A DNA stretch of 64,000 nucleotides from Ktedonobacterales bacterium (GTDB lineage: Bacteria; Chloroflexota; Ktedonobacteria; Ktedonobacterales; DATBGS01), in NCBI GenBank assembly GCA_036557285.1, contig DATBHW010000055.1, positions 1 through 64,000 on the forward strand, written 5' to 3'. This document shows, piece after piece, positions 51,554-59,798 of the stretch; position 1 is the first letter of the stretch; every line of letters begins with the position of its first letter. The notes under the pieces were generated by a model. It saw only the letters and a list, made by a program, of their open reading frames with translations, made no database searches and was not told the origin of the DNA. Made by a program: the position numbers and the translations under genes.

Positions 51554-52492
51554 ATGGCAACCTATAGCATTGAGCCTGAGCGCGCAACGCTGCATGGCAC
51601 GTTTTCCCGCGAGTTTCCACCTGTGCTGACCATTGATTCTGGCGATACGGTGCGCTTTCGCACGCTGGATGCTGGCTGGGGTCTGGAGCCACCCGCCGCC
51701 CCAGGCACGCGGGGCCGCAAGTTTGAGCCGCGCATCGAAGAACGCGATACAGGTCACGCGCTCTGTGGACCCGTCGCCATACGTGGCGCAGAGCCGGGGA
51801 TGACGCTGGAGGTGCAGATTGACGCGATTCGCCCTGGCGCGTGGGGCTGGACCGCTGCTGGCGGGCAGCATCGCCAGCGGATGAACGAGCGGCTGGGCGT
51901 GGCCGAGCGCGAGGGCATGCTGATCTGGACGCTTGACCCTGACGCGCTGATCGGGCGCGATCAGTACGGGCATACTGTCGCGCTGCGCCCCTTTATGGGC
52001 GTGATGGGCATGCCGCCCGATGAGCCTGGGATGCACTCCACCGCGCCGCCGCGCGGCGGCGGCGGGAATATTGATTGCAAGGAACTGACGCCGGGCAGCG
52101 CGCTCTATCTGCCCATTCTCGTGCCGGGTGGGCTGTTTTCGGTGGGCGATGGACACGCGGTCCAGGGCGACGGTGAGGTTTCCGGCACCGCCATTGAATG
52201 CCCGATGGAGCGCGTTGATCTAACCTTTCGCTTGCATGAAGACCTGCATCTGACGACGCCGCGCGCCCGGACTCCGGCTGGCTGGATGACCTTTGGCTTC
52301 GATGCCGACCTGAACGAAGCCACGATGATCGCGCTGGCGGCGATGCTCGATCTGCTGGGAGAGCACTATCAGCTCGAACGCCTGGAGGCGCTGGCGCTGG
52401 CGAGCCTGGTCGTCGATCTGCGCGTGACGCAGATCGTGAATGGGGTCTGCGGCATCCATGCGGTGCTGCCGCCGGGCGCTATCAAAGTCTGA
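51554..52492 (+). CDS. Acetamidase/formamidase family protein
   Basis: A 312-residue amidohydrolase of the FmdA/AmdA family. Seen: VLTIDSGDTVRFRTLDAGWG near the N-terminus, GHALCGPVAIRGAEPGMTLE, the long loop with PPRGGGGNIDCKELTPGSAL, and FSVGDGHAVQGDGEVSGTAI, all typical of the family. It hydrolyses short-chain amides to the acid and ammonia; the true substrate is unknown. AGAGGACAG precedes the ATG. It stands alone in its transcription unit. Confidence 0.9.
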   Translation: MATYSIEPERATLHGTFSREFPPVLTIDSGDTVRFRTLDAGWGLEPPAAPGTRGRKFEPRIEERDTGHALCGPVAIRGAEPGMTLEVQIDAIRPGAWGWTAAGGQHRQRMNERLGVAEREGMLIWTLDPDALIGRDQYGHTVALRPFMGVMGMPPDEPGMHSTAPPRGGGGNIDCKELTPGSALYLPILVPGGLFSVGDGHAVQGDGEVSGTAIECPMERVDLTFRLHEDLHLTTPRARTPAGWMTFGFDADLNEATMIALAAMLDLLGEHYQLERLEALALASLVVDLRVTQIVNGVCGIHAVLPPGAIKV

Positions 52493-52591
52493 GATAAGAC
52501 GCTGGCTTTCTCCCGTATCAGCGGCGTATACTGTCTTTATAGGCTGGAGAAGAGAAGGTGTCTCAGCAGAGGCTAGAGCGAGGCTGCCCCT

Positions 52592-53263
52592 ATGTCCCAA
52601 CGTTCAGAGACGCGCCCTTCCGAGGAGCAGCGCCGACCACTGTACATCACTTACGAAGAATTTCTCGATTGGGCCGATGAGGATACCCTGGCGGAGTGGG
52701 TGAATGGAGCGATTGTGATGACCAGTCCGGCAAGCCTTCGGCATCAGAGGATCGTGAATTTCCTTGTGGCGGTTCTCTCGACCTTTAGCGAGATTCATTC
52801 GCTGGGCGAAGTTATTGATGGCCCATTTCAGATGAAGCTGGCGCGTTCGGGGCGTGAGCCGGATGTGCTGTTTGTGGCGCAGGCCCATCTGGACCGATTC
52901 AAGCAGACCTATCTTGATGGTCCTGCTGATCTGGTCATTGAGGTGGTTTCGCCGGAAAGTGCTGGCCGTGACCGGGGCGATAAGTTTTACGAGTATCGAG
53001 AGGCCGGTATCCCCGAATACTGGCTGATTGATCCCCAGCTTGAACAGGCCGAGTTCTACCAGTTGGATGCGGCGGGCCTTTACCAGCATATCGCTCCTGA
53101 CGCCAGCGGCATCTATCGCTCGCTGGCGCTGCCAGGGTTCTGGCTGCGCGTGGAGTGGCTGTGGAGAGAGCCGCTCCCAGACGCCACGCAGGCTCTGCTG
53201 ACGATTGATCGTGAGGCGTATGGCCGGTATTTGCAGGAGCGCCTTCAGCAGCCGGACCTGTGA
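52592..53263 (+). CDS. Uma2-family (DUF820) endonuclease-like protein
   Basis: A 223-residue protein of the PD-(D/E)xK superfamily. Seen: YEEFLDWADEDTLAEWVNGA at the start, REPDVLFVAQAHLDR, DGPADLVIEVVSPESAGRDR and KFYEYREAGIPEYWLIDPQ. These give the Asp, Glu and Lys of the nuclease core. Many copies occur per genome in Cyanobacteria and Chloroflexota; function is unknown and nuclease activity is inferred. Confidence 0.9.
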   Translation: MSQRSETRPSEEQRRPLYITYEEFLDWADEDTLAEWVNGAIVMTSPASLRHQRIVNFLVAVLSTFSEIHSLGEVIDGPFQMKLARSGREPDVLFVAQAHLDRFKQTYLDGPADLVIEVVSPESAGRDRGDKFYEYREAGIPEYWLIDPQLEQAEFYQLDAAGLYQHIAPDASGIYRSLALPGFWLRVEWLWREPLPDATQALLTIDREAYGRYLQERLQQPDL

Positions 53264-53282
53264 TACCAGATTCGCAGGAGGC

Positions 53283-54632
53283 TTATGAGGCGGCTTCCTG
53301 GGACGTTTCCCCCGCCTCGTCTTTCCCGGTGTGATAGTAATCTCGCGCTGCCGGAACCTGGACGAGATCCATTTCAGGATAGCGCAGCGCGGTGAGACGC
53401 CCGCCGAAGACGCAGCCGGTATCAATGTTCATAGTGCGGCGCACCTCGCGCGCTTCAGCCACCACGTTATGCCCATAGATGATGAGGGGGCCGTTGGTGG
53501 CCTGCTCGTCGGGGCGATTGGCGGCCCAATCCAGGCGAATGGGCAGGCCAGTTTCCGGGGCGCTCCCCGCGACATCCCCATACAGGCAGAACGCCTGGAT
53601 GGCCCGGCTCCACTGTCCGATCATTGCGTCGCGGATGCCCGCGTGTGTCACCACCAGGCGGCCTTCATCGAGGATGAGATAGCCTGGCGCGTTCTGAAGC
53701 AGGGCGATGAGCCGGGGGCGCAGCGCGTCGCGCTCTTCCTGGGGCTGCGCGTCTAGCTCGGCGATGGTGGTTGACAGCCCATATCTGACCTGCACCTTGC
53801 GCCCCAGCAGCCAGCGCAGCAGCTTGTTATCGTGGTTGCCCTGCACGACCAGCGCCGCGTCGCGCGCCGCCATGCCCTCCACCAATGTCAGGACAGCCAG
53901 GCTGGCCGGGCCTCGGTCGGCGAGATCGCCGACAAAGACGGGCAGGCGTCCTTCAGGATGGACGAAATCTTGTTCCTCCTCGCGCCAGCGATAGCCCAGG
54001 CGCTCGAAGAGGGCGGCGAGTTCGTCGTAGCAGCCGTGAACATCGCCGATGATGTCGAAGGGCGGGGCGCTGCGCTCCGGGGCGAGGCCGCTGATTACCA
54101 CGCGCGCGCTTGCCAGTTCCTCTGGCGAATGCAGCGTGTAGATTGTGTTGAAGTTTTCGGTGGGCAGCGCGCGCAAACTCAGGTCCAGGTTCTTGCGGTG
54201 GCGCTCCAGCGCGTCGGCAGGCACGCAATACGCCCGGCTGGCGTTCCACTGCTCGTTGATTTCCTGCGGCAGCGCGAAGACAACGGCAACCGGAGGGGTG
54301 CTATGCTGCGCGGCAATCTTGAGGAGTTCGGCGCGGATAGCGGGCTGGAGGGCCGTTGAATCAACGACGGTCAGCAAGCCCCGGCGCAGACGCTCGCCCA
54401 GGATGAAGTAGAGCAGGCGGAAGGCATCGCGCGAAGCCGTTTGATCGGTCTGGTCGTCGGTCAGCATACCCCGGCAGGCGTCGGACGAGACGATCTGTGT
54501 CGGCAGAAAGTGGCGCGCCGCCCAGGAGGATTTACCGCTGCCCGCCGGTCCCACCAGGACAACCATCGCGCCCAGCGGGAGCCGAATTACCGGATCGCCG
54601 GGCGCGCTTTGAGATGACGCAGCATGTTGCAT
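53283..54632 (-). CDS. Polynucleotide kinase-phosphatase-like protein (two modules of Pnkp)
   Basis: A 449-residue protein. The first 170 residues are a P-loop kinase (VGPAGSGKSSWAARHF, SSDACRGMLTDDQTDQTASR). The rest is a calcineurin-like phosphatase (DIIGDVHGCYDELAALFERL, VGDLADRGP, QGNHDNKLLRWLLGRKV, VTHAGIRD, IIYGHNVV). This order is that of the kinase and phosphatase parts of bacterial Pnkp, an RNA end-healing enzyme, but the C-terminal ligase module is absent. It could heal RNA ends or dephosphorylate nucleotides. Confidence 0.85.
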   Translation of the reverse strand: MQHAASSQSAPGDPVIRLPLGAMVVLVGPAGSGKSSWAARHFLPTQIVSSDACRGMLTDDQTDQTASRDAFRLLYFILGERLRRGLLTVVDSTALQPAIRAELLKIAAQHSTPPVAVVFALPQEINEQWNASRAYCVPADALERHRKNLDLSLRALPTENFNTIYTLHSPEELASARVVISGLAPERSAPPFDIIGDVHGCYDELAALFERLGYRWREEEQDFVHPEGRLPVFVGDLADRGPASLAVLTLVEGMAARDAALVVQGNHDNKLLRWLLGRKVQVRYGLSTTIAELDAQPQEERDALRPRLIALLQNAPGYLILDEGRLVVTHAGIRDAMIGQWSRAIQAFCLYGDVAGSAPETGLPIRLDWAANRPDEQATNGPLIIYGHNVVAEAREVRRTMNIDTGCVFGGRLTALRYPEMDLVQVPAARDYYHTGKDEAGETSQEAAS

Positions 54633-54778
54633 AAGCGTTTCCGATAACCAAAAGCGATAGAGACCAGTATCATTGTAGCACAGGAGTATGGCCGGTTTCT
54701 ACCAGAAAGCGGCCAGCGATAAGATGCGTAACTCTGCTATTGTGTGGTATACTGGGCCGCGACAATGGGAAGCGGTTG

Positions 54779-54984
54779 ACTTGTAGCGCCGCCAGGATGG
54801 CGGCTCACCGCTGGCCTGCTGGTACGTTGACCTGGAGGGCGCACGCCACTTGTAGCGCCGCCAACCTGGCGGCTCAACGTTGGCCCGCCGCTACGATGGA
54901 TTGGAGGGCGACCGCTCGCCCTGGCGGACGACGGGCCGCCAGGATGGCGGCGCTACAAGTGGCCCCCCGATAGGTGGTGGAAAG
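54779..54984. repeat. Composite palindromic repeat
   Basis: Left cores ACTTGTAGCGCCGCCAGGAT (54779) and ACTTGTAGCGCCGCCAACCT (54848), right core GGATGGCGGCGCTACAAG (to 54960), and right outer arm GATAGGTGGTGGAAA (to 54983), the match to GGTTCCACCACCTATC at 33252. It fills most of the interval between the Pnkp-like gene and 55039. Confidence 0.85.
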
Positions 54985-55038
54985 CGGTGATTTCGCTGAG
55001 CAAGTGGATTTTCGCTGAGAAGGAGTGTGAGCGGCGTT

Positions 55039-55746
55039 ATGGAAGCACAGGTCTTGCGCGGGCAGGTGATTCATGTGAACGAAGATGGCTGGGTGGTGAT
55101 TAACCGGGGCGCTCAGGATGGGGTGAGCGAAGGGCTGCGCTTTGCCGTGCTGGGCGAGCGCAAGCCTCGCCAGATTCGTGATCCTTTTGCTTCTGCTGAA
55201 GCGACGAGCGAGCCTGCTTCCCTGGTGGTCCTGCGGGCCGATACCGTCTATGAATTGCTGCGCGTGATTCTGGTGGAGCGCCGCTGCTGCGTGGCGATCT
55301 CTGACCGCGTGCCGCCTGAGCGGACGCCGCAGCCGTTCCTGGGGCCGCAGGGTGAGCTGCTGATCTATACGCCGCCGCCCGACGATTGGCGCTATGACGC
55401 GCTTGATCTGGAGGAGGAGAGCGAAGACGCGCCCGCTGATGAAGCCGCCGAAGGCGCTCATGAAGATGAAGCTGAGGGCGATCCGCCGGAGAAGGACTCT
55501 GCCAGCAAGGCTGAGGGAGGGAGCAAGTCGGAAGCCGAGGACAGCTCGGCGGCTGACCTTACCGAGCGGCAGCAGGAGCGCCTCTGGGATGGCGCGCTGC
55601 CGTTAAATGCGGTCCAGGTGGGTGACGAGGTGGTGGTGGCGCTGCCCTATCGGCCTGGCGCGGGGGAAGCGCCTGCTGAAGCCACGCTTCCTGCTGCGGC
55701 TGATGGGCCGACCAGGCCGGCTTCCTATGATTGGCTCAAGCTCTAA
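55039..55746 (+). CDS. Hypothetical acidic protein
   Basis: About 235 residues. The N-terminal 100 residues are beta-rich (VLRGQVIHVNEDGWVVINRG, LRVILVERRCCVAI); a strongly acidic Asp/Glu/Ala linker (about 130-190) leads to a short C-terminal strand pair (VQVGDEVVVALPY). The N-terminal part resembles the FlgT-C/CsgG-associated fold seen in proteins with QDGVSEGLRF, a loose match. The start at 55039 is likely; a GTG at 55027 is closer to AGGAG. Function unknown. Confidence 0.65.
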   Translation: MEAQVLRGQVIHVNEDGWVVINRGAQDGVSEGLRFAVLGERKPRQIRDPFASAEATSEPASLVVLRADTVYELLRVILVERRCCVAISDRVPPERTPQPFLGPQGELLIYTPPPDDWRYDALDLEEESEDAPADEAAEGAHEDEAEGDPPEKDSASKAEGGSKSEAEDSSAADLTERQQERLWDGALPLNAVQVGDEVVVALPYRPGAGEAPAEATLPAAADGPTRPASYDWLKL

Positions 55747-55838
55747 CGTTGGGGAATGAAAGTTGCAATATCTCTCCACGCGCCTCAAAGCGGGCGCGTG
55801 GATGAAGCGACGAGTTCTCTGAAAGGAGAGCAAGAACG

Positions 55839-56186
55839 ATGTGTGTCAGTTGTGGCTGTGGTCAGGTCAACGATGATCACGGCGATGATCGCAACATTAC
55901 GATGAAAGACATGCGCTCGGCGGCCCAGGCGGCGGATATTGATGTGCAGACGGCGGCCCGAAACATCCAGCAGGCGATGAGCCAGGGTGGGGGTATGGGC
56001 AAGCAGCAGCCTCAGATGGGCGGCCAGAGCTATGGCGCCCAGCCAGGTATGGGCCAGGGACCAGGCGCCAGCAGGCCCGGCGGTGGCCCTGGCGGCCAGC
56101 AGCGGCAGGCGCAGGGCTTCGGCTTGGGCGACTACCCTGAGACTGACCAGCCGGAGGAGTATCGCAGCCGGGAAACGGACTTTTAG
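55839..56186 (+). CDS. Small protein with N-terminal CxxCxC motif and Gly/Gln-rich tail
   Basis: A 115-residue protein: MCVSCGCGQVNDDHGDDRNI carries a Cys cluster and His likely to bind metal; a helix (DMRSAAQAADIDVQTAARNI) follows, then a disordered Gly/Gln/Pro tail. AAGGAGA precedes the ATG. Short proteins starting MCxSCGCG are known in Actinobacteria and Chloroflexota, but their function is unknown. Confidence 0.7.
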   Translation: MCVSCGCGQVNDDHGDDRNITMKDMRSAAQAADIDVQTAARNIQQAMSQGGGMGKQQPQMGGQSYGAQPGMGQGPGASRPGGGPGGQQRQAQGFGLGDYPETDQPEEYRSRETDF

Positions 56187-56273
56187 CGGGCGATCAACGC
56201 TGAGGACGGCGTGTTCAGTTCGCTTCTAGAGCGCATTGGCTTGAACGATGCGCGCCAGGGAAAGCATCTGTGC

Positions 56274-56305
56274 AAGGCAGTGGGAACTCCTGTTCCTGCT
56301 GCCTT
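56274..56305 (+). terminator. Hairpin terminator candidate
   Basis: AAGGCAG-TG-GGAAC (56274-56287), loop TCCT, GTTCC-TG-CTGCCTT (56292-56305), with a symmetric internal TG/TG loop; then GACTTTTG. It ends the transcript from 55839 and overlaps the next promoter. Confidence 0.6.
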
Positions 56306-56333
56306 GACTTTTGCCGCTGCTCTCGGCTAGAGT
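56304..56333 (+). promoter_or_regulatory. Promoter of the winged-helix and rhodanese genes
   Basis: TTGACT (56304-56309), 18-base spacer, TAGAGT (56328-56333). The next start codon is 59 bases downstream. Confidence 0.5.
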
Positions 56334-56391
56334 AGCAGAAGAAACCACCGCGCCCACGCGACATCGCCAACGAATGGAGGCAAAACAGTCA

Positions 56392-56670
56392 ATGCGTGCT
56401 GTAGATGATGATACTGAGATGAAGGTTGCGATCTTGCGCAAGCTTCAGTATTGGGGAAAGCTGCCCGAAAGCGATCTCAGTCGCATGCTGCGCCAGTATC
56501 ACTTGATTACTGATGATTTTCGGGATATGGAAGAAGAAGGGCTGATTGAGATGCGCTTCATCGGTGATGAGTATGTCGTTGGCCCGACGGTCTTCGGAAC
56601 GCTCTTTCTCGAACAGCAAGAGAAAGAGGATCAGGCCATAGAAGACCAGCCCGGCGCAGAGCCAGACTAG
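56392..56670 (+). CDS. Small winged-helix-like protein
   Basis: About 92 residues. KVAILRKLQYWGKLPESDLS, then RMLRQYHLITDDFRDMEEEG and LIEMRFIGDEYVVGPTVFGT have the helix-helix-helix-wing pattern of small winged-helix proteins. An acidic tail follows. GGAGG lies about twelve bases before the ATG at 56392; an alternative start at 56374 exists. It ends 14 bases before the rhodanese gene, so the two are probably co-transcribed. Confidence 0.65.
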   Translation: MRAVDDDTEMKVAILRKLQYWGKLPESDLSRMLRQYHLITDDFRDMEEEGLIEMRFIGDEYVVGPTVFGTLFLEQQEKEDQAIEDQPGAEPD

Positions 56671-56684
56671 GAGGATGGGGCAGC

Positions 56685-57035
56685 ATGATTCACGAAGAAG
56701 ATGACGAGACGAGTATGCCTTTCACCAATGTGACGCCTGAGCAAGCGCAGGAGATGATTGCTCAGGGCGCGCTGGTGGTGGATGTGCGCCAGCCAAACGA
56801 GTGGATTGAGGGGCATATCCCCGAAGCGGAATTGATTCCCCTGGATGGCATTTATCTGTTTGGCAAAGCGATTGCCGACTACCCCAGGGATCGAGAGATG
56901 ATCCTGGTGTGCGAAATGGGCCAGCGGAGCGTGGGGGCTGCTGAGATCGCGCTGGTGGCGGGCCACACGCGCGTCTACAACCTGGTTGGCGGCATGCGGG
57001 CCTGGCGCATGAGAAAACTGCCGCTGGCGCGCTAG
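56685..57035 (+). CDS. Rhodanese-like domain protein
   Basis: A 116-residue single-domain sulfurtransferase. LVVDVRQPNEWIEGHIPEAE and the active-site loop LVCEMGQRSVGAAEI with catalytic Cys are clear. A typical rhodanese loop is CxxGxRS, matched by CEMGQRS. AGGAGG is about ten bases before the ATG. It may move sulfur or sense redox state; partners unknown. Confidence 0.92.
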   Translation: MIHEEDDETSMPFTNVTPEQAQEMIAQGALVVDVRQPNEWIEGHIPEAELIPLDGIYLFGKAIADYPRDREMILVCEMGQRSVGAAEIALVAGHTRVYNLVGGMRAWRMRKLPLAR

Positions 57036-57048
57036 CGGCCCTACCCTG

Positions 57049-57093
57049 GCGGCAGTACAGGCGGCTGGCCGTCTGGAAGGCGCGCTGTAAGTA
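57049..57093. repeat. Decayed copy of the palindromic repeat
   Basis: GGCGGCAGTACAGGCGGC and CTGGAAGGCGCGCTGTAAG keep the outline of the core pair but with several changes. It lies between the convergent rhodanese and NtrC-type genes and may act as their terminator. Confidence 0.5.
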
Positions 57094-57097
57094 GCTG

Positions 57098-58594
57098 TCA
57101 GGCGGTCTTATCATGGGGCAAGAGTTCGGCCATGCGCTTCCCCAGGTATTCGGGAGTGATGTTCAGCAGGCCAGCCGCGCGCGCAGTGTCTTGATCGCTC
57201 TGGCGCAGCGCGGTGCGCAGCGCCTCGCGCTCCACCTCGCGCAGCATGTCGTCGAGCGGCGTCTTCTGGCGGACCTTCTGGTCAATGTCCAGCACGTAGC
57301 GATTGAGTTCGTTGGCGAAGACGATATGCTGCGTGGTGATCACGCCGCCCCGGCTCATGACAACGGCGCGCTCGATAATGTTTTCCAGTTCGCGCACGTT
57401 GCCCGGCCAATCATAGCGTTCCAGAATGACCATCGCATCCTCGGAGATGCGCCCTGGGGGGGTCGTCGGGCTGAAGCGGTGTTTGTCTAGAAAGTGGGCC
57501 ACCAGGGCCGGAATGTCGTCGCGGCGCTCGCGCAGCGGTGGCATGTGGACGGCAATGACATTCAGGCGGAAGAACAGGTCTTCGCGGAAACGCCCGGCCA
57601 GCACTTCCTCGCGCAGCGTCTTGTTGGTGGCCGCCACCACGCGCACATCCACTTTGACCGGCATGGTCCCGCCAACTCGCTCGAACTCGCGCTCTTGCAG
57701 CACGCGCAGTATCTTCTTTTGCGTACCCAGCGTCATCTCGCCGATTTCATCAAGAAAGATCGTGCCTTTGTTGGCGGCCTCGAAGCGCCCTTTGTGCTGG
57801 GCAATTGCGCCGGTAAAAGCGCCCTTTTCGTGGCCGAAGAGTTCGCTTTCCAGCAGCGTTTCCGGCAGAGCGGCGCAGTTGACTTTCACCAGCGGCCCCA
57901 TCCGGCGGTCCGAGGCCAGGTGAATGGTTTCGGCCATCAATTCTTTGCCGGTGCCGGTTTCACCGGTAATTAAGACGGTGGCAGGGTTGCGCGCCACCAG
58001 GCCAATCGTCTTGAAAATATCAATCATGGACGAACTGCGGCCCACCATCCGATCCGTCGGATCGCGGCTCTCCACCCGCCGCCGCAGTTCGCGCACTTCC
58101 TGGGCCAGCCGCTGATGCTCGAAGACCCGGTTGACATTGAGCAGGACATCATCCAGTTCATCAAAAGGCTTGGTGATGTAGTCAAAAGCCCCGAGTTGAA
58201 TGGCTTTGATTGCCAGGCTGGAGGTGCCAAAGGCGGTCATAATGATGATGGGGACTTCCACGCCTTGTTCGTGGAGCCGCTGAAGAATCTGAATACCATC
58301 TTCGGCCAGCGGCTGATGCGTGTCCCCGCGCAGGCCGTCGGCGGCATCGCGCGAAGGCATACGCACATCCACTAACGCCAGGTCTGGTCGGTCGTCTTCC
58401 GATCCCATCAGGAGGCGCAATACTTCGTCGCTCGTTTCGGCTTCTTGCACCTGATAGCCCTCGGCCTCGAAGAGTGAGCGCAGCAGGGAACGAATATCAG
58501 CCTCGTCGTCTGCAACAAGAATGCGGCGATGCGTTGGCAGCGTGGCTTCCTCGGTTTCGCTATGAGAGCCGGGCCGATGGTTAGAGATGCTCAT
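57098..58594 (-). CDS. NtrC-type sigma-54-dependent response regulator
   Basis: A 498-residue regulator. The receiver domain (about 19-150) has the acidic pair and a phospho-Asp in LALVDVRMPS, followed by an unusual insert of about 18 residues (DAADGLRGDTHQPLAEDG), then the TAFG and KPF motifs. The AAA+ domain has Walker A GETGTGKE, GAFTGA in full, Walker B TIFLDEIGEM and the RFREDLFFRLNV box. The C-terminus holds a Fis-type HTH (ARAAGLLNITPEYLGKRM). An intact GAFTGA implies use of sigma-54. No cognate kinase is adjacent. GGAGG is eight bases before the ATG. Confidence 0.92.
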   Translation of the reverse strand: MSISNHRPGSHSETEEATLPTHRRILVADDEADIRSLLRSLFEAEGYQVQEAETSDEVLRLLMGSEDDRPDLALVDVRMPSRDAADGLRGDTHQPLAEDGIQILQRLHEQGVEVPIIIMTAFGTSSLAIKAIQLGAFDYITKPFDELDDVLLNVNRVFEHQRLAQEVRELRRRVESRDPTDRMVGRSSSMIDIFKTIGLVARNPATVLITGETGTGKELMAETIHLASDRRMGPLVKVNCAALPETLLESELFGHEKGAFTGAIAQHKGRFEAANKGTIFLDEIGEMTLGTQKKILRVLQEREFERVGGTMPVKVDVRVVAATNKTLREEVLAGRFREDLFFRLNVIAVHMPPLRERRDDIPALVAHFLDKHRFSPTTPPGRISEDAMVILERYDWPGNVRELENIIERAVVMSRGGVITTQHIVFANELNRYVLDIDQKVRQKTPLDDMLREVEREALRTALRQSDQDTARAAGLLNITPEYLGKRMAELLPHDKTA

Positions 58595-58712
58595 CCTTTG
58601 GTCCTCCAGTGTAGTCTACCCCGCTCTGCCAGATCTCATCGGTATGCTCTACAGAGCGCCTCAGCACTTTTTGCGCCAGTTTTGCCTCCATATGTTTGCC
58701 TGTGGCCGCCCC

Positions 58713-59030
58713 TCAGAGCAGATGGGTAATCTCTTTGGCGACCTCTGTTACTGTTGCATCCAGGCGTGTATTCTCAATATAGTCCAGCGCGCGAGTTAGC
58801 ACTTCATCAGCTATGCTGGCGCTGTTGCTGACACAGACGAACCCCAGCGTTGCAATCTGCCAGCGGTCCTGATCCTCCACTTCGGCCACCGCGAGATCAA
58901 ACCGATTCCGCAGGCGCTCCAGCAGGGAACGCACGACTTGCCGTTTCTCTTTTAAGGAATGGCTGGCCGGGAGATGCAGCGTGACCCGGCAGGCGCCAAC
59001 GACCATAGGATGATGATTTGATCCTGGCAT
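58713..59030 (-). CDS. DUF503 (YlxP-like) protein
   Basis: About 105 residues. VVGACRVTLHLPASHSLKEK followed by RQVVRSLLERLRNRFDLAVA and EVEDQDRWQIATLGFVCVSN is the DUF503 pattern. The family is often found beside ribosome-binding factor genes; here it is alone. The start at 59030 has AGG nine bases upstream; an internal ATG at 59006 gives the family's usual N-terminus and is equally possible. Confidence 0.85.
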   Translation of the reverse strand: MPGSNHHPMVVGACRVTLHLPASHSLKEKRQVVRSLLERLRNRFDLAVAEVEDQDRWQIATLGFVCVSNSASIADEVLTRALDYIENTRLDATVTEVAKEITHLL

Positions 59031-59316
59031 CAGAGCCTGATGCGCAGGCGGCGCTTTCACTACAAAGCCTGACTACAGAAGCTGGCGTAAAGAAGGACAG
59101 GAGGACGCGCGAAATAACAGTATGAGATACGCGCTCGCGTTGACACGGCGAATGTATCCTGATGTCCTTGAAAAATCAGCCAGAGATAGTAGAATGGCCC
59201 GCTTGCAGCAGGAGCGGCCTATTTTCAGTGTGCCAACAGGAGCATTATATCACTCACCCTCGGAGAAACAAAAGCCCGTTCTGAGCCAGCATATTTTATG
59301 CCAGCGCCACGCCCCC

Positions 59317-59787
59317 CACCCGCATCGGCGCGGCGTCTGTACCTGTAGCGCCGCCTTCCAGGCGGCCACCGCTGCGCCAGAGCGAGCGTGCGCCCTCCAG
59401 GCTAACGTACCAGCAGGCCAGCGTTGAGCCGACTGGAAGGCGGCGCTACAAGTGGCGTTCGCCCTCCAGGTCAACCTCCCAGCAGGCCAGCGTCCAGCCG
59501 CCTGGAGGGACGCGCGAGCGACCACCGGGAGCGAGAGCCTCTCGCTCGAAGAGGCTCAGCCGAGCGAGAATGGCCGCCCCCACCCGCATCAGCGCGGCGT
59601 CTGTACCTGTAGCGCCGCCATCTTGGCGGCCACCGCTGCGCCAGCGCGAGCGTGCGCCCTCCAGGTCAACGTACCAGCAGGCCAGCGTTGAGCCGCCTGG
59701 AAGGCGGCGCTACAAGTGGCGTTCGCCCTCCAGACTAACGTACCAGCAGGCCAGCGTCCAGCCGCCGAGACGGCGGCGCTACAAGTT
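59317..59787. repeat. Tandem-duplicated composite palindromic repeat array
   Basis: Two units about 264 bases apart start CACCCGCATC and share GCGCGGCGTCTGTACCTG, TAGCGCCGCC cores, CCAGCAGGCCAGCGTTGAGC and GGCGGCGCTACAAGTGGCG. A type-2 fragment (59505-59575) joins them. It fills the 768-base interval between DUF503 and the kinase gene; 59031-59316 holds no other feature. Confidence 0.85.
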
Positions 59788-59798
59788 GCAAAAGCCCT

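Noticed and set aside
59317-59787. CRISPR array
   Set aside because: The repeats are palindromic, of unequal length and without regular unique spacers; no cas genes are present.
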